Below, in pieces: positions 16,921 through 26,228 of a stretch of 64,000 nucleotides of DNA. Source of the stretch: Glaciihabitans arcticus (GTDB lineage Bacteria; Actinomycetota; Actinomycetes; Actinomycetales; Microbacteriaceae); NCBI RefSeq assembly GCF_004310685.1, contig NZ_SISG01000001.1, positions 2,728,001 to 2,792,000 of the forward strand. The letters run 5' to 3'. Numbering within the stretch: the first letter of the stretch is position 1; the number at the start of each line of letters is the position of its first letter. The notes beneath the pieces are model-generated. The model worked only from the letters and a program-made list of their open reading frames with translations. It did no database searches and was not told the origin of the DNA. The position numbers and the translations under genes are program-made.

Positions 16921-19900
16921 ATGGTGCCCTCTAACATTCCCCCGGCTGAGAGACGACCCCTCTCTCGGCGCAGGTCCGCAGCCATCCTGGCCGGATCACT
17001 GGTCGGCCTTCTGGCCCTGACCGGATGGGCCCCCACCGCCATGGCGGCGGAGCCCGAGCAGGAGCCGGGCGTCACGCTCCGCTCGTACCAGCTCCCCCCG
17101 GGGCTGCAGGACTTCTGCACGCTCAAGTCGGCCACGACCCCGAACGTCGACAAGCTCACCCCGACCATCAACTACGTCACCACCGGTGACTTCGGGCTGA
17201 GCGACAACTTCCTGTCGATCGTCACCGCCAACCTGAACATCGCTAACCAGGGCGTCTATACGTTCCGCCTGACAAGCGATGACGGCTCGCGCCTCAAGAT
17301 CGACAACAACCTCGTCGTCGACCACGGCGGGCTGCACGGCAACACGTCCAAGGAGGGCACCGCAACGCTCACCGCGGGTGCCCACGCGCTGCGCATCGAC
17401 TACTTCGAGGCCGGCGACGGCCAGGAGCTCAAGCTCGAGTGGAAGAAGCCCGGCGACGCCGCCTTTGCCATCGTGCCGAGCACGGCGCTGAGCACAGAGG
17501 CAGGCGTCGTGCGCGTTACGGCCCCCGGCACCAAGTACTGCGAGGGAGCAACCGACACCGCCGGTGACGGACTGCGCCTCGACGCCGTCAACCCCAACTA
17601 CACCCTGACGAACCTCCGCCCCGAGGGCTTCGAGCCCGAGGTCACCGGACTCGCCTTCCTCGGCGACAAGCTGGTCGTCACCACCGCAGGCTCCGTGAGT
17701 TCGGGTGGCTGGGTGCAGAACCCGAAGCCGGGTGAGGTCTTCCTCCTCGACAACGTGGTCGGTGCAACCACGCAGGGACAGGTCACCTACAAGAAGATCG
17801 CGACCGGCCTGCTCAACCCCATGGGCGTCGACGTGATCGGCAACGACATCTACGTCTCCGAGCGGTACCAGCTGACCAAGCTGACCGACCCCGACGGCGA
17901 CGGACAGTACGACGTCAAGACGAAGGTCGCGGGCTGGCCCGACGGCGGCAACTTCCACGAGTTCGCCTTCGGCCTCGTGCACGACGACACGAACTTCTAC
18001 GTGAACCTCTCGGTCGCGATCAACAACGGTGGCGCGTCCACCGTGCCGCAGCCGGGTGCGAACCGCGGAACGTCGATCAAGATCAACCGGTCGACCGGTG
18101 CGGTCAGCTATGTCGCCGGTGGTCTACGCACCCCGAACGGCGTTGTGCTGAACGAAGCCGGCGAACTGTTCGGCACGGACAACCAGGGCGGCTGGCTCCC
18201 CGCCAGCAAGCTCGTTCAGATCAAGCAGGGTCGCTTCTTCAACCACTTCACGACTCCTGCCGGTCAGTTCGACACCGCACCCGTGACGCCTCCCGTGCTG
18301 TGGATCCCGCAGAACGAGATCGGCAACTCGCCGAGCTCCCCGATGTTCGTGAAGAACGGACCGTTCGTCGGCCAGATGCTCATCGGCGACGTGACCTACG
18401 GCGGACTGCAGCGCGCATTCCTCGAGAAGGTCGGCGGCGAGTACCAGGGCGCGATCTTCCGCCACACCGCTGGACTCGAAGCCGGCGTCAACCGCACGAT
18501 CACCGGTCCCGACGGCGCCATCTACATCGGCGGCATCGGTGAGGGCGGCAACTGGGGAGAGTCGGACAAGCTCCGCTTCGGACTGCAGAAGCTCACCCCC
18601 GCCGGCGACAACACCTTCGACATGAAGGCCGTGAAGATCACCGCGACCGGATTCGACATCGACTACACCAAGCCGGTCTCCGACGAGACGATCGCCAAGA
18701 TCGCTGCGTCGTACAAGGTGAAGCAGTGGCGCTATGTCGCAACGCCCGACTACGGCGGACCCAAGGTCGACGAGGAGACGCTCGTCGTCTCCGGCGCGTC
18801 GGTCTCCGCGGACAAGAAGACCGTCTCCGTGACGGTCCCGGGCGTCAAGCCCGGACGCGTTGTGCACATCCGCTCCCCGCGTCCGTTCGCGTCGTCCACG
18901 GGCACCGAACTCTGGAATACCGAGGCCTGGTACACGGCCAACTCGGTCCCCGGGTACGTTCCTCCGGCCGACAAGGGCTGGTACGAGGCAGAGGATGCCG
19001 CTCTCGCGAGCGGCGCCAAGGTCGACACCGAGCACAACGGCTACTCGGGCTCCGGTTTCGCCGGTGGCACGTTCAACGCGGGCGCGTCGGTCACGTTCAC
19101 GACGAGCGTCGCGACTGCGGGAACCTACCCGGTCAACGTGCGCTACGCGAACGGTCCCAACCCGTTCGAGGGCACGAAGACCTACGCCCTCTACGTGAAC
19201 GGTGTGAAGCAGCCCGCGTGGTCGTTCCCGAAGACCGCCAACTGGAAGACGTGGGCCACCGCCACCCGCAACCTCGCCCTCACGGCGGGGAGCAACACGA
19301 TCGCGCTGAAGTTCGACGCGGACGTGCAGGGCAACGTGAACTTCGACGCCCTGTCGATCGGAGCGAGCCAGGACATCTGCGCACCTGTCGCCGGTGAGGC
19401 CGGCTACACCGGACTCTTCGACGGAACTCTCGCGAGCTTCGACAAGTGGAAGATGTCCGGTCCGGGCTCCTTCGGGCGCATCACCGACGACTGCTCCCTC
19501 CGGGGCAGCGGCGGTCTGGGCCTGCTCTGGTACGGCGACAAGAAGTTCGACTCGTACAGCCTCAAGCTGGACTGGAAGCTCGTCGCCGACCACAACGGTG
19601 GAGTGTTCGTCGGATTCCCGGACCCGGGCAACGACCCGTTCGTGGCCGTGAACAAGGGCTACGAGATCCAGATCGACGCGACTGACGCGGCCGATCGCAC
19701 CACGGGTTCGATCTACACCTTCCAGGGTGCGACTCCGGCAGCGGTCACGGCGGCTCTCAAGCCGGTCGGCAGCTGGAACTCGTACGAGATCGTGGTGAAG
19801 GGCCAGACCATCAAGGTCGTGCTCAACGGCACCGTCGTGAACCAGTTCACCAGCACGGATCCCGCGAGAGACATCTCGACCGGTTTCGTGGGCGTGCAGA

Positions 19901-20238
19901 ACCACGGTGCGGGCGAGGCGGTCTCCTACCGCAACATCCGCATCAAGGAGCTGGCGGCCGACCTGAACATCGCAGCTACCGTCGAGATCCGTTGTGTCGC
20001 AGGCAAGGCGCTCGTCGCCGTGCGGGCGACGAACAACGACACGATCAACGCGGACGTGACCATCAGCACCCCCTACGGTGACAAGACGCTGGCGGCGGTG
20101 AAGCCGGGCGCTGCCCTCTTCAACACCTTCACCACGCGCCTCGCCAGCCTGCCGGCCGGTGTCGCGAAGGTGACGGCGACCGGCGGCGGTCGCACAGGTG
20201 CGGTCGACGTGCCCTGGGTCGCGAAGAACTGCGGCTGA
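16921..20238 (+). CDS. Large secreted multidomain protein: PA14, beta-propeller, CBM and DUF1080 domains
   Basis: 1105 residues. Signal peptide 1-42. PA14-type sugar-binding domain about 75-195 (GVYTFRLTSDDGSRLKIDNNLVVDHGGLH, ELKLEWKKPGD). A propeller of the PVC/PQQ-like dehydrogenase type, about 220-570 (LRPEGFEPEVTGLAFLGDKLVVT, LNPMGVDVIGNDIYVSERYQLTKLTDPDGDGQYD, TGPDGAIYIGGIGEGGNWG). CBM6-like domain about 680-815 (WYEAEDA, FAGGTFNAG, VNVRYANG, NVNFDALSIG). DUF1080/3-keto-disaccharide hydrolase-like domain about 830-1010 (GLFDGTLASFDKWKM, DWKLVADHNGGVFVGFPDPGND, GYEIQIDATD, SYRNIRIKEL). A C-terminal beta domain of about 85 residues ends the protein. Probably extracellular carbohydrate oxidation or hydrolysis. 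ATG is 2 bases after AGGAG; GTG at 16924 has better spacing. Confidence 0.85.
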   Translation: MVPSNIPPAERRPLSRRRSAAILAGSLVGLLALTGWAPTAMAAEPEQEPGVTLRSYQLPPGLQDFCTLKSATTPNVDKLTPTINYVTTGDFGLSDNFLSIVTANLNIANQGVYTFRLTSDDGSRLKIDNNLVVDHGGLHGNTSKEGTATLTAGAHALRIDYFEAGDGQELKLEWKKPGDAAFAIVPSTALSTEAGVVRVTAPGTKYCEGATDTAGDGLRLDAVNPNYTLTNLRPEGFEPEVTGLAFLGDKLVVTTAGSVSSGGWVQNPKPGEVFLLDNVVGATTQGQVTYKKIATGLLNPMGVDVIGNDIYVSERYQLTKLTDPDGDGQYDVKTKVAGWPDGGNFHEFAFGLVHDDTNFYVNLSVAINNGGASTVPQPGANRGTSIKINRSTGAVSYVAGGLRTPNGVVLNEAGELFGTDNQGGWLPASKLVQIKQGRFFNHFTTPAGQFDTAPVTPPVLWIPQNEIGNSPSSPMFVKNGPFVGQMLIGDVTYGGLQRAFLEKVGGEYQGAIFRHTAGLEAGVNRTITGPDGAIYIGGIGEGGNWGESDKLRFGLQKLTPAGDNTFDMKAVKITATGFDIDYTKPVSDETIAKIAASYKVKQWRYVATPDYGGPKVDEETLVVSGASVSADKKTVSVTVPGVKPGRVVHIRSPRPFASSTGTELWNTEAWYTANSVPGYVPPADKGWYEAEDAALASGAKVDTEHNGYSGSGFAGGTFNAGASVTFTTSVATAGTYPVNVRYANGPNPFEGTKTYALYVNGVKQPAWSFPKTANWKTWATATRNLALTAGSNTIALKFDADVQGNVNFDALSIGASQDICAPVAGEAGYTGLFDGTLASFDKWKMSGPGSFGRITDDCSLRGSGGLGLLWYGDKKFDSYSLKLDWKLVADHNGGVFVGFPDPGNDPFVAVNKGYEIQIDATDAADRTTGSIYTFQGATPAAVTAALKPVGSWNSYEIVVKGQTIKVVLNGTVVNQFTSTDPARDISTGFVGVQNHGAGEAVSYRNIRIKELAADLNIAATVEIRCVAGKALVAVRATNNDTINADVTISTPYGDKTLAAVKPGAALFNTFTTRLASLPAGVAKVTATGGGRTGAVDVPWVAKNCG

Positions 20239-20257
20239 TCTGAGTAGCTGATTACAG

Positions 20258-20288
20258 AGTCGGGGGCGGGTTCGTCCCGCCCCCGACT
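20258..20288 (+). terminator. Hairpin terminator
   Basis: A 13-bp perfect GC-rich stem (AGTCGGGGGCGGG and complement) around TTCGT, 20 bases after the stop. No U-run follows. Confidence 0.7.
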
Positions 20289-20325
20289 TCGCAGTGCACC
20301 ACCCCCGAAAGGATTCACCCCGATC

Positions 20326-22533
20326 ATGCTTGAAGCACTCGGACGTTTTGTCGCACGACGCCGCGGCGTTGTTCTCGCCGCCTGGGCGGTCCTGGTGGTT
20401 GCAGGCTTCGTGCTCGGCGGCGGCATCTTCGAGAACACCACACCCGTCGAGGACGCACCGGTCGGCAGCGACTCCGCCCTCGCGCAGCAGCGACTCGACG
20501 CACTCGACCCCGAGGGCGAGATCATCACCGCCGTGATCACCGGCACCGACTTCTACAGCCCCGCGCTCCGCGAGAGCGCGACGAACGTCATCCCGCAGCT
20601 TCGCGACGTGCCCCATGTCGTCGAGGTTCTGGACGCGTACACGTCCGGCGGCCTCATCGGAGATGACGGCTCGAGCTCCCTCGTGACGGTCGAGCTCGAA
20701 CAGGGTCTCGGCGAAGACGAGCTGCGCGCCGCGGCCGAAGAGGTCTCCATGCTGCTGCGCACCATCGAGCCCGCCGACGTGCTCATCGGCGGCAAGTTCC
20801 TCGCCGAGCAGGACTTCGTCGACCGAGCCATCATCGAGTCGTCGATCGGCGAGGGTGTCGCGATCCTTGTGCTCTTCCTGATCCTCGTTGTGGTGCTGGG
20901 CGGCTTCCGGGTCGCCTCGTTCCCGATCGTGGCCGCGATCGCGGTCATCGCCGTCTCGCTGCTCGCGCTCTCGGCCCTCATCGTCTTCGTTCCGGTGAAC
21001 GAGTTCGCCGTGAACATCGTCACGATCCTGAGTCTCGGCCTCGCGGTCGACTACAGCCTGCTCGTCATCTCCCGCTATCGCGAGGAGCGTCGCCGCACAC
21101 CAGACGGTGCGATCGAGGATGTCGTTGCGCGCACCGTCTCGTCTTCCGGACGGGCCGTGCTCATCTCGGGCCTCGCCGTCTTCATCGTGCTCGTGGGTCT
21201 CATGCTGCTCGGCAACTCGCTGCTGTCGGGCATGGCCGTGGGCGGAGTGGCCGCCGTGCTGCTCGCCGCACTCGCGGGGGTGACCCTCGTGCCCGCGCTG
21301 ATCTCGGTGTTCGCGAAGCACATCCCGGTGCAGGGAAAGCGGTACTGGCCGCTGCGCTCGGCAGCCTCTGCTGAGACCAGCCGCGGACTGCTCGCCCGCC
21401 TCGCCGGGTTCGCGCAGAAGCGACCCGTGCTCGTGACGGTCGGGGCATCCGCTGTGCTGCTCCTGCTCGCGGCGCCGCTCGCCTCGCTCACCCTGGGCAG
21501 CTCGGATATCCGCTCGCTGCCGGTCGCCTCGGAGCAGCGCCAGACCCAGGAGCTTGTGCTCTCGGAGTTCTCGGTGCTCGACCAGCCCTCCGCCACCGTC
21601 GTCATCGAGGCGCCGTTCACCGCGCCCGGCGTCGTGGAGCTGCTCGACGAGATCGGCGGGCACCCGCTCGTGACCGACGCCGAGACGGTGCCCGACCTCG
21701 ACCCGAACGTCACGGTCGTCGAGTTCGCGACCGCGGGCGACGTGAGCGACTCGGGCGCCCAGCGGCTCGTGCGCGACATCCGCGCGCTGCCCACAGACCT
21801 TGAGGTGCACGTTGCGGGCTCAGCGGCCGAAGTGGTCGACACCGAGTCGCAGTTGCTCTCCCGCCTGCCGTGGGCGTTCGGGGTCGTGCTGCTCGCGACC
21901 TTCGGGCTGCTGCTGTACCTGACGCGGTCGTACGTCATCCCGATCAAAGCGGTTCTGCTCAATTCGCTCTCGGTCGCGGCGACGCTGGGAGGTGTGGTTG
22001 CGATCTTCCAGTGGGGATGGGGGGCGACGCTGCTCGGCTTCGAGCCGTGGGGCGCCGTCGACGTGACGACGCCGCTGCTCATCGGCCTGCTCGCCTTCGG
22101 GCTCTCGATGGACTACGAGGTGTTCCTGCTCGCGCGCATCAGTGAGGAGTGGCGGGGTCGCGATCTCGCCCTCGATCCCCGGGTTGCCAATAATCGCGCC
22201 GTGCTGAGCGGCATCACCGCGACCGGCCCCGTGGTCACCACGGCCGCCCTCGCGATCTCGGTCGTGTTCATCGCCTTCGCCTCGGGCAGCCTGCTCGCCA
22301 TGAAGGAGGTCGGCGTCGGCATGACACTCGCGATCGTGCTCGACGTGACGATCGTGCGCGGCCTGCTGCTGCCCGCTTTGATGACGCTGCTCGGCCGCTA
22401 CAACTGGCTAGGGCCGCGGAAGCGACCGGGCAAAGACCGCAGCCGCGTCGTCCGCGGTGGCGGAGGCGGCGACGAACCCGTCCGGCCGCACGAGGTAGAG
22501 CATTCCGTCGACAAGACGCTTGTTGCGCACTAG
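20326..22533 (+). CDS. MMPL/RND-family membrane transporter
   Basis: 735 residues. Two halves, each with a leading helix, an extracellular loop domain and a block of five helices: helix at 13-32, periplasmic-side domain 35-165, helices 175-350, then helix near 370-390, a second loop domain 395-515 and helices 520-700. The MMPL signatures GLAVDYSLLVISRYREE and FGLSMDYEVFLLARISEEW carry the Asp/Tyr proton-relay residues. Exports lipids or drugs by proton motive force in actinobacteria; substrate unknown. After the expected end (NWLGPRKRPG) a 40-residue Gly/Arg-rich tail is read from DNA that codes the 3' end of the convergent monooxygenase, a 126-base overlap, suggesting loss of the ancestral stop codon. 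Confidence 0.9.
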   Translation: MLEALGRFVARRRGVVLAAWAVLVVAGFVLGGGIFENTTPVEDAPVGSDSALAQQRLDALDPEGEIITAVITGTDFYSPALRESATNVIPQLRDVPHVVEVLDAYTSGGLIGDDGSSSLVTVELEQGLGEDELRAAAEEVSMLLRTIEPADVLIGGKFLAEQDFVDRAIIESSIGEGVAILVLFLILVVVLGGFRVASFPIVAAIAVIAVSLLALSALIVFVPVNEFAVNIVTILSLGLAVDYSLLVISRYREERRRTPDGAIEDVVARTVSSSGRAVLISGLAVFIVLVGLMLLGNSLLSGMAVGGVAAVLLAALAGVTLVPALISVFAKHIPVQGKRYWPLRSAASAETSRGLLARLAGFAQKRPVLVTVGASAVLLLLAAPLASLTLGSSDIRSLPVASEQRQTQELVLSEFSVLDQPSATVVIEAPFTAPGVVELLDEIGGHPLVTDAETVPDLDPNVTVVEFATAGDVSDSGAQRLVRDIRALPTDLEVHVAGSAAEVVDTESQLLSRLPWAFGVVLLATFGLLLYLTRSYVIPIKAVLLNSLSVAATLGGVVAIFQWGWGATLLGFEPWGAVDVTTPLLIGLLAFGLSMDYEVFLLARISEEWRGRDLALDPRVANNRAVLSGITATGPVVTTAALAISVVFIAFASGSLLAMKEVGVGMTLAIVLDVTIVRGLLLPALMTLLGRYNWLGPRKRPGKDRSRVVRGGGGGDEPVRPHEVEHSVDKTLVAH

Positions 22534-23868
22534 CGGGAAGCGCTCGACGGGAAGGTCCAGGTCAACCTCGGGCGCGGCGCCGTAGGCGTGCACCTGCCAC
22601 GCCATGGCTCGCAGCGACTCGTGGTTGTCGCCGTTCCAGGGCAGCCGCCGCCCGACGACCACCCCGCGTTTGCCGTGTGCGCCGGGCGTCATCCAGTAGT
22701 GGATGCGCGTCTGTGACAGGTACTCGAAGATCCGCGCGGAGCCGCGGAGCCGGGGCACCGTCGCGGCGACCACGGGGAGCACAAAGCGCAGCACCCAGCG
22801 CCGGCCGAACCGGGCTGCGAGCCGATCGGAAGTGACCGCCCCGAAGACACGATCGGTGGTGCTCACGAGGCGCAGCGCAACGGGTCGGCGCTCCGCTGCG
22901 TATCGATCGAGGTAGGAGTCGGGCGCCCGGCCGGTGAACACGTCGGCGAGCTTGCAGGCCAGGTTGTGGGCGTCCTGCAGGCCCGTGTTCATGCCCTGCG
23001 CGCCAACCGGGGAGTGCACGTGCGCCGAATCCCCGGCGAGCAGGATGGACCCGGCGCGGAAGTCGCGCGCCACCTTGTGGTGCACGCGGTAAGTCGAGAA
23101 CCACGGTGACTCCTCGTAGCTCACGCCGAAGGCGCGCTGCATGGCGAGCCGCGCATCCGCCTCGTCGATCGCTACGCCGGTACCGGTGGGAACCACACCG
23201 ATGAGTCGCGCGTGGTCGACCGCGCCCATCGGAAAGGTCAGCAGGAAGTCGCGCTCGCCGAGTCGCACGTTGACGACTTCAGGGTCGAGGCCGCGCACGC
23301 CGTGCCCATCCATCACGTAGAAGGTGTGCTCATTGGTGCGGCCTTCGAATGCGATGCCGGCGAGCTCGCGCACGGGTGACGCGCTGCCGTCCGCACCGAC
23401 CAGGTACCGCGCCTCGATCGAGATCTCACTCGCCGTGACGCGCACGCCGTCAGTCGTCTCCTCGACACCGTCGACGCCGTGCTCCCAGAGCACCGAACCG
23501 CCGAGCTCCCGCAGCCGCTCGCCGAGGATCGCCTCGGTGCGACTCTGCTCGAGCACGTACAGGTGCGGGTACGGCGTGGTGCCCTCGGCCAGCGCGCGCA
23601 GGTTGATGCGGCGGAACGGTGTGCTCCGATATCCGGGCCGGAAGGCGCTGGCGACGGTCGCCTCGGCGAGCACCCGATCGGCGAGGCCGAGCTGGTCGAG
23701 AATCTCCAGCGTGCGCGAGTGCAGCACAACCGCGCGTGACTCGCGGGTCGGGCCGCTCTTGCGATCGAGGATGAGATACGGCACACCGAGCCGCGCGAGG
23801 CAAGTGGCCAGCATCAGCCCGGTCGGGCCGGCGCCGACGATCACCACTGAAGTGCTCAGGGTCTCCAT
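22408..23868 (-). CDS. FAD-dependent aromatic monooxygenase (class A flavoprotein)
   Basis: 486 residues. N-terminal FAD-binding VVIVGAGPTGLMLATCLARLGV (GxGxxG), the DG motif YLVGADGSASPVRELAG, and the second FAD motif LLAGDSAHVHSPVGAQGMNTGLQDAHNLACKL. This is the PHBH-like group that hydroxylates phenolic or polyketide-type aromatic substrates with NAD(P)H and oxygen. The C-terminal 110 residues resemble the thioredoxin-like third domain remnant. The 3' end overlaps the MMPL gene on the other strand. It is 46 bases downstream of another flavoenzyme gene on the same strand, so they probably form an operon. Substrate unknown; an antibiotic-modifying role is possible. Confidence 0.9.
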   Translation of the reverse strand: METLSTSVVIVGAGPTGLMLATCLARLGVPYLILDRKSGPTRESRAVVLHSRTLEILDQLGLADRVLAEATVASAFRPGYRSTPFRRINLRALAEGTTPYPHLYVLEQSRTEAILGERLRELGGSVLWEHGVDGVEETTDGVRVTASEISIEARYLVGADGSASPVRELAGIAFEGRTNEHTFYVMDGHGVRGLDPEVVNVRLGERDFLLTFPMGAVDHARLIGVVPTGTGVAIDEADARLAMQRAFGVSYEESPWFSTYRVHHKVARDFRAGSILLAGDSAHVHSPVGAQGMNTGLQDAHNLACKLADVFTGRAPDSYLDRYAAERRPVALRLVSTTDRVFGAVTSDRLAARFGRRWVLRFVLPVVAATVPRLRGSARIFEYLSQTRIHYWMTPGAHGKRGVVVGRRLPWNGDNHESLRAMAWQVHAYGAAPEVDLDLPVERFPLVRNKRLVDGMLYLVRPDGFVAASATADDAAAVFARSLPRP

Positions 23869-23914
23869 GGGGGAATCACCTCGATACGAGTCTGCTCCCG
23901 ATAGCCCGGCGGCG

Positions 23915-25288
23915 CTAGCGGTTGGCGCGGGAGACCATCAGCGAGAACAGGCCCGTCGGGTCCACTCGGCTGCGGATCGACTCGACCCGCGCGGCCGTGT
24001 AGTCGTCGAAGGTGCGGCTCGGCTGGTCGGTCGATTCGACGAACGTGGGAGCGGTGTATCCCGTGTCGCGGTGGGAGAGAGCCGCGCGCGCGGCGGCCAT
24101 GGTCGCGTGCTGCGCCTCGACCGTCGCGGGGCCGCCGATCGCGGCCACGACGAGGAAGGCATGCTCGGCTCCGGTGCGGTCGAAGGCCCCACCCGCGGCG
24201 GACGGCTCGGCTATTGCGCCTCCCAGCTGACGGAACTCGACGGCGGAGAGCATGGAGTCGCTCCCCGGGCCGATGAGGGCGAGAAGTGCGGTGACGTCCG
24301 CCTCGTCGACGCCGCTCACGAGGAAGTGGTCACCGATGTAGGGCAGCGGCTCGGGCGGGTCCATGTGGGTGAGCAGCAGCGCGTCGGGCTCGACGGCATC
24401 CCAGGTGTCGAGGATCGGCTCGGCGGACGCACGCAGGGGAGCAAGCAGTTCGTCGGCGATGCTCACGCTCTGGCCGAGCAGGTTCGGGCCGACGATCGAG
24501 ACGGAGCCGTCGATCGCGATCACCTGCCGGCCCTGCAGCATCGGTGGGATACCGGGCAGCGGTGGCAGGTTGAGCACGCGCAGCGAGGTGGAGATCTCGG
24601 GCGGAGCTGTCTTCGCCCAGTCCAGCCAGCGCGGGATGATGTCTGCCGCGTGGGTCGAGTCCCAGATGGTGATGCCGGTGAGCACCTTCCACATGGGTCT
24701 GAGTTCGATCTCGATCTCGAGCACGATCCCGAAGCCACCTCCACCACCGCGCAGGGCCCAGAACAGCTCGGCGTCGCTCGTCGCGCTGGCAGTGACGATG
24801 GACGAGTCCGCGAGAGCGATGGTGATCGAGGTGATGCTGTTCGCCGCGATGCCGAACTCGCGGCCATAGAAGCTGAGGCCGCCGCGCAGCAGGTAGCCGA
24901 TAGCGCCGACGGTGCCGCTCGAGCCGTGCAGGGCGACGAGCCCGTGCGGGGTGGCCGCGGCCACAACGTCGGCCCAGGTGGCACCGGCCGGAATCTGAGC
25001 CGTCCGTCGCAGCGGGTCGACACGCACGGTTGCCTCGAAGGCGGTGCGCACGAGGAGCGCGCCGTCGAGGGGCTGTGACGACCCGAGGCTGTGGCCGGTT
25101 GTGATCACGCTGACCGGGCGGCCGCGCTCGGTTGCGTAGCGGATGGCTGCCTGGGCGTCGAGAGCGCTGCGGGCGACGACCGTGCGGGCTGGGGTGATGG
25201 AGGGGAGGAGGTTGAAGGCGGCGATCGCGTCGGTGTAACCCGGTTCACCGGGGGAGGATGCGAGCGGGGCGGTGTGCTGAGTTGTCAT
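23915..25288 (-). CDS. FAD-linked oxidoreductase (berberine-bridge/6-HDNO type)
   Basis: 457 residues. The PCMH-type FAD-binding half includes GHSLGSSQPLDGALLVRT (His of the usual 8-alpha histidyl attachment region), QIPAGATWADVVAAATPHGLVALHGSSGTVGAIGYLLRGG, GIAANSITSITIALADSSIVTASA and DAELFWALRGGGGGFGIVLEIEI. The C-terminus ends with VESIRSRVDPTGLFS, equivalent to the BBE segment. The second covalent Cys attachment motif is not apparent. The start is MTTQHTAPLASS, after which the sequence fits the family; the longer ATG lies in the divergent promoter region. Oxidises an alcohol, amine or sugar; substrate unknown. Confidence 0.88.
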   Translation of the reverse strand: MTTQHTAPLASSPGEPGYTDAIAAFNLLPSITPARTVVARSALDAQAAIRYATERGRPVSVITTGHSLGSSQPLDGALLVRTAFEATVRVDPLRRTAQIPAGATWADVVAAATPHGLVALHGSSGTVGAIGYLLRGGLSFYGREFGIAANSITSITIALADSSIVTASATSDAELFWALRGGGGGFGIVLEIEIELRPMWKVLTGITIWDSTHAADIIPRWLDWAKTAPPEISTSLRVLNLPPLPGIPPMLQGRQVIAIDGSVSIVGPNLLGQSVSIADELLAPLRASAEPILDTWDAVEPDALLLTHMDPPEPLPYIGDHFLVSGVDEADVTALLALIGPGSDSMLSAVEFRQLGGAIAEPSAAGGAFDRTGAEHAFLVVAAIGGPATVEAQHATMAAARAALSHRDTGYTAPTFVESTDQPSRTFDDYTAARVESIRSRVDPTGLFSLMVSRANR

Positions 25289-25416
25289 GACATCGACGCT
25301 ACGAAGCGGGCAAGCACGGGGCATCCGGGGCGACACGTAAATGCATACGTATGGGAGTTGCCGATTCGCGGATGGTAGGGTCGCCGCTGATTCTCTGCCC
25401 CCGAAAGGTTCTCCCT

Positions 25417-26187
25417 ATGCCTCCCGTCGCGCTCCCCCCGGAACGCCTGGCCATCGTCAGCCGCCTCGTCTCCAGCGTCGGCACCCCCGGCACCCGCTCG
25501 GTGATCCTCGGTGAGTCGGGTGTCGGCAAGAGCGCCGTGCTCGATGCCGTGGTCGAGCAGATCGCCGCTCGCGAGGGCGTCATCGTGCTGTACACGCGTG
25601 CCGATCTCGGACCGGACCGGCTGCCTTTCCAGATCGTGCACGACTTGCTCGCCGAGGTGAACGTCGACGCCATAGACATGCCGCGGACGCAACGGGATGC
25701 CCTCGCGCACGCCGCGGGTCGAGCCCGATCCGACGGGCCGCTCGTTCCCGCCCACGTGCACCAGGCCATGGACGTTGTGGTTCGCGCGCTCGCCCGCGAG
25801 GCGCAGGTCGTTGTGGTCTTCGACGACATCGATCGGCTCGACCCCGACTCGCTCGAGCTCGCCCGGTTCCTCATCCACCGCCCGACCACCCGCGCGCAGC
25901 GCCCCTCGTACCTCGCGTCCCGCACGCTCGGGGATGCCGCCCACATGTCCTTTGCGCGCTGCTCGCCGTCGGAGGTGGTGACGATTCCGCCGCTGCAGGA
26001 CCCGCTCGAGGCTGTGCTTACCCCTCGTGAGCTGCTCGTCGCCCGATCCGCCGCCGAGGGGGCGACCAACCGGGAGATCGCCGAGCGCCTGTTCGTGAGT
26101 GTGCGCACCGTCGAGACGCAGCTGTCCGCCGCCTACCGCAAGCTCGGACTCCGCTCCCGCAGTGAGCTGACCGGCGCCGCGCGTTAA
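25417..26187 (+). CDS. Short LuxR-type regulator with AAA ATPase domain
   Basis: 256 residues. Walker A is GESGVGKS (about 32-39) and Walker B VVVVFDDIDRLDPD (about 131-143). At the C-terminus is a LuxR HTH: LTPRELLVARSAAEGATNREIAERLFVSVRTVETQLSAAYRKLGLRSR. Members of the LAL family have the same two ends but are usually around 900 residues, with a long TPR-like middle. Here the P-loop domain passes to the HTH within about 50 residues, so the middle is absent. The ATG has AAAGG upstream. It is divergent from the FAD oxidoreductase gene and probably controls it and the SDR downstream. An intact small protein or a deletion derivative are both possible. Confidence 0.82.
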   Translation: MPPVALPPERLAIVSRLVSSVGTPGTRSVILGESGVGKSAVLDAVVEQIAAREGVIVLYTRADLGPDRLPFQIVHDLLAEVNVDAIDMPRTQRDALAHAAGRARSDGPLVPAHVHQAMDVVVRALAREAQVVVVFDDIDRLDPDSLELARFLIHRPTTRAQRPSYLASRTLGDAAHMSFARCSPSEVVTIPPLQDPLEAVLTPRELLVARSAAEGATNREIAERLFVSVRTVETQLSAAYRKLGLRSRSELTGAAR

Positions 26188-26228
26188 ACTTCCAGCACTA
26201 CCCGCTCACCGACGACGATGGAGCAGCG

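Noticed and set aside
18124-21810. 1228-codon open frame on the minus strand
   Set aside because: Antisense shadow of the PA14 and MMPL genes in high-GC DNA; no ribosome site, Arg/Gly/Asp/Val-rich composition and no domain patterns.
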